The notes beneath the pieces are model-generated. The model saw only the letters and a program-made list of their open reading frames with translations, ran no database searches and was not told where the DNA came from. A DNA stretch of 30,217 nucleotides from an uncultured Lachnospiraceae bacterium (GTDB lineage Bacteria > Bacillota > Clostridia > Lachnospirales > Lachnospiraceae). The stretch is from the NCBI GenBank assembly GCA_910584325.1, contig CAJTZH010000004.1, positions 35,826 to 66,042 on the forward strand, written 5' to 3'. The first letter of the stretch is position 1; each line of letters starts with the position of its first letter. Made by a program: the position numbers and the translations under genes. Shown here piece by piece: positions 24,984 through 30,217 of this stretch.

Positions 24984-26394
24984 TCAGAATTTATTGGAAA
25001 AACTGCGGGGCGGAGAGTGTTTAACTCTCCGCCAGCAGGCGTTATTAACGATACAGCTTAGTATTCCGGCGATTATGGCACAGGTTTCGTCTATCGTGAT
25101 GCAGTATATCGACGCGTCCATGGTGGGAAGACTTGGAGCGAACGATTCCGCGTCTATCGGCCTCGTATCGTCAAGCACATGGCTGATGGGGGGACTTTGC
25201 TCGGCGGCAGGCATCGGGTTTACGGTGCAGGTCGCGCAGAGAATTGGCGCACGAGATGACGCGCGCGCGCGAAATATTGTCAAGCAGGGCTTATTATCCG
25301 TGCTTGCTTTTTCATGTCTTCTGATGGCAGCAGGTACGGCGGTGAGCGGCGTTCTTCCGGTGTGGCTTGGCGGTGAGGCGGAGATCTGCGCGAACGCGTC
25401 AAACTATTTTTTTGTCTATGCGTTATTTCTGCCTGTATTACAGTTAAACCATACGGCAGGCGGTATGATACAGTGCAGCGGCAATATGAAATTGCCGAGT
25501 ATTCTGCATATCGCGATGTGTTTTCTGGATGTGATACTGAATCTGCTGCTGATTTTTCCAACAAGGAGTGTTACGGTTTGGGGAATGACATTTACCATGG
25601 CGGGCGCCGGACTCGGTGTGCTCGGAGCGGCGCTTGGCACGGCTTTTTCAGAGCTTATTATCGTCTGCTTTATGCTGTATTATCTGCTGTTTGTATCGCC
25701 AGCGCTTCGTCTTAGAAAGGGCGAGAAACTTCGGTTCCGGGCGGAAGAATTAAAGCGTGCAGTGAAAATTGCGCTTCCGGTGGGATTTGAACAGGTGGTG
25801 ATGTGCGGCGCGCAGATTATGTCTACGAAGATTGTGGCACCTCTCGGTACGATTGCCATTGCCGCAAATTCATTTTCCGTCACGGCGGAGAGCCTTTGTT
25901 ATATGCCGGGATACGGTATCGGTACGGCTGCCACCACGCTGATTGGACAAAGTATCGGCGCGGGGCGCAAGGATTTGACGAAACGTCTTGGATGGCTTAC
26001 GACAGGACTTGGTATGCTTGTGATGACGGGAAGCGGAATTTTATTGTTTGTGTTTGCACCGTTTATGATTGGACTGCTCTCTCCCGAGCCAGCCATCCGT
26101 GAACTCGGTACGGCGGTGCTTCGGATTGAGGCGTTTGCGGAACCGATGTATGCAGCGTCGATTGTGGCTTCAGGCGTATTCCGCGGAGCGGGAGATACGT
26201 TTGTTCCAAGCTGTATGAATCTGTTTAGTATGTGGTGCGTGAGGATTCCGTTGGCGGCGCTTCTTGCCCCGCGGTTCGGACTGCACGGCGTCTGGATTGC
26301 CATGTGTATTGAGCTTTGCGTGCGCGGCGTATTGTTTCTTTTGCGGCTTGCCGGAAAGAAATGGCAGAGAGGAATGACAGATACGGAAAAATAA
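24976..26394 (+). CDS. MATE family efflux transporter
   Basis: The ATG at 24976 lies in an ATGAGTAA overlap with the end of the binding-protein gene, suggesting translational coupling; a GTG at 24961 in the same frame is less likely. The 472-residue product has twelve hydrophobic segments typical of MATE transporters in two six-helix halves, with IPAIMAQVSSIVMQYIDASM in the first helix and IALPVGFEQVVMCG at the start of the second half. It would export drugs or metabolites using a sodium or proton gradient. Cotranscription with an amino acid importer is unusual; the cargo is unknown. Confidence 0.92.
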   Translation: MSNQNLLEKLRGGECLTLRQQALLTIQLSIPAIMAQVSSIVMQYIDASMVGRLGANDSASIGLVSSSTWLMGGLCSAAGIGFTVQVAQRIGARDDARARNIVKQGLLSVLAFSCLLMAAGTAVSGVLPVWLGGEAEICANASNYFFVYALFLPVLQLNHTAGGMIQCSGNMKLPSILHIAMCFLDVILNLLLIFPTRSVTVWGMTFTMAGAGLGVLGAALGTAFSELIIVCFMLYYLLFVSPALRLRKGEKLRFRAEELKRAVKIALPVGFEQVVMCGAQIMSTKIVAPLGTIAIAANSFSVTAESLCYMPGYGIGTAATTLIGQSIGAGRKDLTKRLGWLTTGLGMLVMTGSGILLFVFAPFMIGLLSPEPAIRELGTAVLRIEAFAEPMYAASIVASGVFRGAGDTFVPSCMNLFSMWCVRIPLAALLAPRFGLHGVWIAMCIELCVRGVLFLLRLAGKKWQRGMTDTEK

Positions 26395-26409
26395 TAATAT
26401 ACTTGAAAA

Positions 26410-26446
26410 AGGTCCTGTAGTTACTTGAATATGAACAATAGGACCT
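26410..26446 (+). terminator. Weak hairpin after the MATE gene
   Basis: AGGTCCT (26410-26416) and AGGACCT (26440-26446) form a 7-bp stem with a 23-nt loop and no T-run. It may be a poor terminator. Confidence 0.35.
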
Positions 26447-26673
26447 AATGATGTCGTCATTTGGTATGGAACCAATAGCAGTCAGAGCAGCACAGGCGGA
26501 TGGTATTCCGTTCTGTTCTGCAATTACAGCAAGATGTACATCAATTTTTCCATACGATTTTCTACTTTACATTCTATGGGGTTCACTGAGGGTATTATAT
26601 TATATTTATCCGGCGATAGCAATCTGTCTGTCATTTCCCGAAAGAAAACTTGCAATGGTGTCAACGGGTTACT
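26447..26673. other. Intergenic stretch without a recognised gene
   Basis: Between the MATE and DJ-1 genes both strands carry short open frames (for example plus-strand 26448-26708), but none has a ribosome site with a plausible domain. Base composition is more AT-rich than the flanks. I see no known gene; the stretch may hold a decayed remnant. Confidence 0.4.
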
Positions 26674-27312
26674 TTATTCCGAAGGGGGAGGCGGTAATGT
26701 TTGCATGAGGGCAAAGAACGATCCCGCTTTCCCAGTACTAAAATATTCATACCAAAATTCCAGTGTATCTGATTGAAAAACACCTAAATGCTCAATGATT
26801 TGTTTTGCCCACAACAGAGAACCTGTAGGATTTGCGGTAATAAGGTTATTATCTGCGACACATGGCTCGTCTATATAGTAATCCTGTCCTTTATAAGCGG
26901 GTGAAAACATTTCAAGAAATCCCTGTCCATTACTGGTATGCCGACGGCTATCCAATAATCCAAAATTCGCAAGTGCAACGGTAGCGCCACAAATTGCACC
27001 AACCGTAGCCCTTGAAGAGAGAAATTCGCTTGCTTTTTTGATAATTGCACTATGTTTTGGGTCATTCCATGTATCTGCACCCGGTAGCAGCAACACGCTT
27101 GTTTCATTTACAGCAATATCGTCAATCAAGCAATCGGGTACGACTGTCAGCCCTCCCATAGTATGGATTGGCTTTTTAGAATAGCTGACTGTTTTAAGCG
27201 ATACACGCTCGGCGTCCTTTTTGAAAAATCGCCCGGAATGTAGTTCCGAAGTAACATAACCTAGTTCCCAGTCGGCTAAAGTTTCAAGAACATAAACATA
27301 GATTGTAAACAT
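26674..27312 (-). CDS. DJ-1/PfpI family protein (class I glutamine amidotransferase-like)
   Basis: This 212-residue cytosolic protein has the DJ-1/PfpI fold: YVYVLETLADWELGYV at the N-terminus, SVLLLPGADTW in the middle, and the nucleophile elbow VGAICGATVALA with the reactive Cys. A following His (SRRHTSN) may complete the site. The family covers glyoxalases, chaperone or redox proteins and peptidases; the activity cannot be fixed here. AAAGGAGG lies seven bases upstream of the ATG. The gene diverges from a YafY-type regulator, which suggests control of this gene by that regulator. Base composition is lower in GC than the ABC operon. Confidence 0.86.
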   Translation of the reverse strand: MFTIYVYVLETLADWELGYVTSELHSGRFFKKDAERVSLKTVSYSKKPIHTMGGLTVVPDCLIDDIAVNETSVLLLPGADTWNDPKHSAIIKKASEFLSSRATVGAICGATVALANFGLLDSRRHTSNGQGFLEMFSPAYKGQDYYIDEPCVADNNLITANPTGSLLWAKQIIEHLGVFQSDTLEFWYEYFSTGKAGSFFALMQTLPPPPSE

Positions 27313-27370
27313 AAATTTCCTCCTTTTCAGCGTTCCATTGATTTGTTTGCCTTTTTATTGTATCATTTTA

Positions 27371-27394
27371 TTGTTGACAACATTATGGCAACAA
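27371..27394. promoter_or_regulatory. Palindrome in the DJ-1/YafY divergent promoter region
   Basis: TTGTTG (27371-27376) and CAACAA (27389-27394) are perfect arms of a 24-bp imperfect palindrome in the 120-bp divergent gap. It overlaps the -35 element of the regulator promoter and is a likely binding site for the WYL regulator. Confidence 0.5.
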
Positions 27395-27402
27395 TATATA
27401 GT
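27374..27402 (+). promoter_or_regulatory. Sigma-A promoter for the YafY-type regulator
   Basis: A perfect TTGACA (27374-27379), a 17-nt spacer and TATAGT (27397-27402) lie 30 bp before the start codon. Confidence 0.7.
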
Positions 27403-27432
27403 GTAAAAGAAATTTTGAAAGGCGACTATTAA

Positions 27433-28365
27433 ATGAAAATTGACAGGCTCGTTAGTATTATTATGGTGCTTCTTGATAAAGAGCGAATAGGAGCGCAGGA
27501 ATTAGCGGATATGTTTGAAGTATCCCCCCGCACAATTTACCGCGATATAGACACTATCAACATGGCGGGTATTCCGATCCGCTCAACATCGGGAGTGGGC
27601 GGCGGCTTTGAAATTATGCAGAAATACAAAATTGATAAAAATGTTTTTTCGACTGCTGATCTTTCCGCTATACTGATGGGACTTTCAAGTCTTTCGGACA
27701 TGATACGGGGGAGTGAACTGATAAACGCCCTTGCAAAAGTTAGAAGTTTTATCCCTGCTGGCAAAGCGAATGACATAGAAATAAAAATAAACCAAATATG
27801 TATAGATTTAAGTCCTTGGATTGGCAACCAGAACTTAAAATCATATTTAGAGATTATCAAAACAGCTTTGCAGGATTGCAGGCTGGTTTCTTTTGAGTAT
27901 ATAGCTCATCACGGAAGGAAAACTGTACGAACAGTCGAACCGTATCAGCTTGTTTTAAAAAGCGGTCATTGGTATTTTCGAGGATATTGCCATATAAGAA
28001 ATGATTTTCGCTTATTCAGGTTATCCCGTATATCAAATTTACAAATAAAAGAGGAAAAATTTATACCACGGGATTATCAAAAACCGGTTTTAGACTTTGA
28101 GGAAATTCTGGAAACCATGCAAACAACAATAAAGATTCGTATTCATAAATCTATCATGGACAGGGTACTAGATTATTGCACTTATGAACAATTTTCTCCC
28201 GATGGTGATGATTATTACATTGTTAATTTTCCATTCATAGAGAATGAATATTACTACGATATTCTTCTTGGTTTTGGTGATAAGTGTGAGTGCTTAGAGC
28301 CGTTATATATTCGTGCCGGAATGAAGCGTAGAATACATGATGTAGCTGCCATATATGAAAATTAG
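27433..28365 (+). CDS. YafY/WYL-domain transcriptional regulator
   Basis: This 310-residue regulator has an N-terminal HTH_11 helix-turn-helix (about residues 1-55, with AQELADMFEVSPRTIYRDIDTI as the DNA-reading part), a following GIPIRSTSGVGGGFEI wing, and a WYL domain (about 140-215) with VEPYQLVLKSGHWYFRGYC, then the C-terminal extension. WYL domains sense small ligands or nucleic acids. It is divergent from the DJ-1/PfpI gene and probably regulates it and itself. The ribosome site AAAGG is weak. A hairpin terminator follows the gene. Confidence 0.9.
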   Translation: MKIDRLVSIIMVLLDKERIGAQELADMFEVSPRTIYRDIDTINMAGIPIRSTSGVGGGFEIMQKYKIDKNVFSTADLSAILMGLSSLSDMIRGSELINALAKVRSFIPAGKANDIEIKINQICIDLSPWIGNQNLKSYLEIIKTALQDCRLVSFEYIAHHGRKTVRTVEPYQLVLKSGHWYFRGYCHIRNDFRLFRLSRISNLQIKEEKFIPRDYQKPVLDFEEILETMQTTIKIRIHKSIMDRVLDYCTYEQFSPDGDDYYIVNFPFIENEYYYDILLGFGDKCECLEPLYIRAGMKRRIHDVAAIYEN

Positions 28366-28384
28366 AATACTGTTAATTCTCTTA

Positions 28385-28423
28385 AGCAAGGGGGCTGTCG
28401 TTCAAAACAGTCCCTTGCTTTTT
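28385..28423 (+). terminator. Intrinsic terminator after the YafY-type regulator
   Basis: AGCAAGGG and CTGT (28385-28398) pair with ACAG and CCCTTGCT (28407-28419), with a small bulge, followed by T5. It lies between convergent genes. Confidence 0.85.
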
Positions 28424-28450
28424 CATATAAATTAAGTTGGTTCAGCCGCC

Positions 28451-29122
28451 TTATCCCACACTGTCAAATGTATTCCCGCCAAGAAGCGTGGAATAATCGA
28501 CTGATGAAGAGGAAGAATTGTAGAGTCCTGACAGCTTATTCTGAATGCTGACTGCCTGTGAAACAACCTCGTTCAAATCGGTGATTTCGGCTTTTAATGT
28601 CTTTGCGAATTCCGCGTCCTTACCAAACAACTCTTTCAGTTTAGAAACTTCGGCAGATTTCATCTTGTCCGCGTCTACCAATAACTTTCCGTCAGAGCCT
28701 ACCGTAACGCCGACAGCGGATAAATCCTCCCCAAAGTGGGAAAGAATCGCGGATAATTCCGGCGAATATTCGCTTTTTACAGTTTTTCCTACCTTATCGA
28801 TATTGGTAAGCATGTTGTTGTAAGCGTTTGTAAAATTGGTGATTTTGGAAACAAGCGTATCCATGGAAAAGTCTTCGCTTTCCGTATCCCAGAGCTTCTC
28901 ATCCTCCAAAGCGTTCATTGCCTCGGTAACGGAATCGGCGGAATTTGTAACTTTTTCGTATTCCGCAACGTCTTTTCCCGGGGTGATGTTTTTCATTGCC
29001 TGAGAAATTCTTGCCTGCACACGGGCATGGTTATTTGCAATAATCGTCTGAAACAGTGAGTCCGCTCCGCCGGTCTGCAGTGTAGCAAGAAGTGTGGAGC
29101 TTCCATATCCTGAAACGTGCAT
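28451..29122 (-). CDS. FliD-like protein of unknown role
   Basis: This 223-residue protein has no signal peptide. Its N-terminus (MHVSGYGSSTLLATLQTGG) is Ser/Gly rich. The central and C-terminal parts resemble the end of flagellar cap protein FliD: FTNAYNNMLTNIDKVG, LSAVGVTVGSDGKLLVDADK, ELFGKDAEFAKTLK and a closing coiled segment SIQNKLSGLYNSSSSS. True FliD is two to three times longer, so this may be a flagellar accessory or cap-like protein, or a paralogue that lost the middle domains. GAAAGGAG precedes the ATG. No other flagellar gene is in the window. A sigma-28-like -10 element lies upstream. Confidence 0.6.
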   Translation of the reverse strand: MHVSGYGSSTLLATLQTGGADSLFQTIIANNHARVQARISQAMKNITPGKDVAEYEKVTNSADSVTEAMNALEDEKLWDTESEDFSMDTLVSKITNFTNAYNNMLTNIDKVGKTVKSEYSPELSAILSHFGEDLSAVGVTVGSDGKLLVDADKMKSAEVSKLKELFGKDAEFAKTLKAEITDLNEVVSQAVSIQNKLSGLYNSSSSSVDYSTLLGGNTFDSVG

Positions 29123-29166
29123 AATTCATTCTCCTTTCGAAATGTTTGAAATCTTTTATGCATATG

Positions 29167-29173
29167 ATATCGG
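29167..29173 (-). promoter_or_regulatory. Possible sigma-28 (SigD) -10 element for the FliD-like gene
   Basis: On the minus strand CCGATAT (29173-29167) matches the sigma-28 -10 core about 45 bp before the start codon. The upstream CTTTAG at the expected distance is only a poor match to the -35 CTAAA, so support is partial. Confidence 0.4.
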
Positions 29174-29337
29174 AGCGGGGCAGAAAGAACTAAAGGGACA
29201 TGATGTAAAAAGCAAACGATATTAAAATTCCAATTTACGGAAACTCTATATTGCATAATCGGGAGTGGGAAGAAAGATAATATCCTCTCTGTCACTTTTG
29301 CCGTTCTCTTCAGCCTTTCTCTTCTTAAAAATAGTTC

Positions 29338-29366
29338 TTGACATATAAATAGAATTATGGTAGGTT
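29338..29366 (+). promoter_or_regulatory. Probable promoter of the GNAT leader transcript
   Basis: A perfect TTGACA (29338-29343), a 17-nt spacer and the weak -10 TAGGTT (29361-29366) lie about 260 bp before the GNAT start, leaving a long leader. Confidence 0.5.
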
Positions 29367-29393
29367 ATTAAAAAAGTTTAGGAGAACATGGAA

Positions 29394-29450
29394 ATGCAGA
29401 ACTTACATTTTACAATGAATCATATGTACATGTATTACAGACGTACTTAA
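29394..29450 (+). CDS. Possible 18-residue leader peptide
   Basis: AGGAG (29380-29384) lies nine bases before an ATG at 29394 that opens an 18-codon frame ending in TAA, coding MQNLHFTMNHMYMYYRRT. A second ATG at 29388 is closer to the ribosome site. The peptide is rich in Met and Tyr and ends in RRT. Its position, shortly after the promoter and before alternative hairpins, fits a leader peptide for attenuation. A chance ORF cannot be excluded. Confidence 0.4.
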   Translation: MQNLHFTMNHMYMYYRRT

Positions 29451-29471
29451 AAGTAATTGTGTTTCGATTAG

Positions 29472-29579
29472 ATGCACAGTTACGCAGGTAGGTCTGATAT
29501 GTCTGTGCATATAAATCGGTAGGTGTAAGTTGTAATTATGATAGAATGCTTGTAATAGCCGATGGTTTTATAAATGCAC
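29472..29579 (+). promoter_or_regulatory. Candidate antiterminator/anti-antiterminator leader
   Basis: ATGCACAG (29472-29479) can pair with CTGTGCAT (29503-29510). The same right arm can instead pair, through GTGCAT (29505-29510), with ATGCAC (29574-29579), which contains the left arm of the following terminator. The two pairings exclude each other, as in classical attenuators. The trigger is unknown; no known riboswitch class was recognised. Confidence 0.45.
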
Positions 29580-29608
29580 TGGACATATTGTATGTTTGGT
29601 GCTTTTTT
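29576..29608 (+). terminator. Leader terminator upstream of the GNAT gene
   Basis: GCAC (29576-29579) pairs with GTGC (29599-29602) and, inside an internal loop, ACATA pairs with TATGT. T6 follows (29603-29608). It ends 19 bases before the GNAT start codon, so it would block expression unless overridden. Confidence 0.55.
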
Positions 29609-29627
29609 GTTTGGAAAGGGGTTTTTT

Positions 29628-30217
29628 ATGAAATTATCTAATGGAACAGAGGTTATTGCCAAGCCTTATCGTGAAAAAGATATGGAAGAAATTGTCAATC
29701 TGATTCATAGAAATTTCATGGAAGTCAATGTGAAAGATTATGGGAAGAAGGCTATGGCGGCACTCTCTGCCACGCATGATGTGAATTGGTTCAAAGGTGT
29801 AGCGGAATACGCACATGTGTATGTGTTTTGGAATGAAGATAAAATCGTTGGTGTCGGTTCCATATCAAGTTTTTGGGGAAGCCTTACGGAAAGTATCTTA
29901 CTTACTATTTTTGTCCTGCCGGAATTTCATGGGCAGGGGATTGGCAGCTATATCATTGATACCCTTGAATCCGATGAATTATTTTTAAGAGCGGAAAGAA
30001 TAGAAATTCCCGCATCTATTACTGCTGTAGAATTTTATCGGAAAAAGCTAGTCGATTCAGCAACGAAGGCTTTGGAAGCAAAGGGCATACACAAAGTGGC
30101 ATTGGTGGCATTTGAGAAAAATATATCAGGCAATGCTTTTTGGGAAAAGGTTGGATTTACTATAAGGGATGACTTGGTTTATAGAAATAAAAATATACAT
30201 CAACTGAAAAGGATTGA
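29628..30217 (+). CDS. Chimeric GNAT acetyltransferase, 3' partial
   Basis: AAAGGGG precedes the ATG at 29628 and the frame stays open to the window end (196 full codons). Residues 1-140 read as a GNAT protein: PYREKDMEEIVNLI, IVGVGSISSFWG, FVLPEFHGQGIGSYIIDTLE (acetyl-CoA loop HGQGIG) and IEIPASITAVEFYRKK. The normal continuation of that family (a GY and a short tail) is missing. Instead, from residue 141 (LVDSATKALEAKGIHKVALV) the sequence is the C-terminal part of a different GNAT protein, with GNAFWEKVGF and LVYRNKNI, probably ending in a RID tail just beyond the window. The joint at about 30047/30048 is in frame. Acetyl-CoA binding could survive; the substrate is unknown. Confidence 0.75.
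   Translation, partial: MKLSNGTEVIAKPYREKDMEEIVNLIHRNFMEVNVKDYGKKAMAALSATHDVNWFKGVAEYAHVYVFWNEDKIVGVGSISSFWGSLTESILLTIFVLPEFHGQGIGSYIIDTLESDELFLRAERIEIPASITAVEFYRKKLVDSATKALEAKGIHKVALVAFEKNISGNAFWEKVGFTIRDDLVYRNKNIHQLKRI

Noticed and set aside
26448..26708. Plus-strand 86-residue frame after the MATE gene
   Set aside because: It has no ribosome site or recognisable domain and overlaps the end of the DJ-1 gene in antisense.

Overview
The window looks like chromosome from a low-to-moderate GC, motile Firmicute, most likely a gut Lachnospiraceae (Clostridia). The evidence is GGAGG-type ribosome sites, sigma-A promoters with 17-nt spacers, T-tailed hairpin terminators, DUF4358, ABC_trans_CmpB-type, DegV and FeoA-FeoA-FeoB genes, PNTGD-type surface-anchor tails and a FliD-like protein. 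No rRNA, tRNA, CRISPR array, insertion sequence or prophage module was seen.

Layout. 1-1400: the 3' end of a repetitive wall-anchored surface protein. 1477-5768 (minus): asparagine synthetase, an L-ribulokinase-type FGGY kinase and L-ribulose-5-phosphate 4-epimerase. 6026-7993: an LRR surface protein with a Thr/Pro/Glu repeat stalk. 8081-9473 (minus): a DUF4358 lipoprotein and a membrane-anchored SGNH hydrolase. 9577-10563: decayed DNA, namely an N-terminally incomplete orphan and a nucleotidyltransferase pseudogene with an internal deletion. 10725-14221: a tight operon of NADP isocitrate dehydrogenase, HAD phosphatase and glycerol kinase. 14329-16789: a CmpB-type membrane protein and a membrane glycerophosphodiester phosphodiesterase. 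16897-17829: a solo carbamate kinase. 17946-19217 (minus): DtxR-family regulator and DegV. 19409-22545: ferrous iron uptake, feoA-feoA-feoB plus the small Cys-rich FeoB partner. 22730-26394: an amino acid (possibly cystine) ABC importer with an overlapping MATE exporter. 26674-28365: divergent DJ-1/PfpI protein and YafY/WYL regulator. 28451-29122 (minus): an orphan FliD-like protein. 29338-30217: a structured leader and a GNAT gene that runs off the window.

How the parts work together. The feo block is a coherent iron regulon. A short DtxR-type repressor is divergent from feoAAB, and two similar inverted repeats (GTTAG-N6-CTAAY) lie at the feoA -10 region and just upstream of feoB. Glycerophosphodiester phosphodiesterase and glycerol kinase lie close together and could feed glycerol-3-phosphate. 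The ABC importer and MATE genes are physically coupled by an 8-bp overlap.

Most unusual items: (a) the right-edge GNAT gene, which reads as an in-frame fusion of two different GNAT proteins and is preceded by a leader with an 18-codon ORF, mutually exclusive hairpins and a terminator, resembling an attenuator; (b) the nucleotidyltransferase pseudogene whose deletion joint sits on a TGTATG repeat; (c) the second, internal iron-operator-like site before feoB; (d) a FliD-like gene with a sigma-28-like -10 element. All functional calls come from reading the sequence and recalling families; no database search was run.
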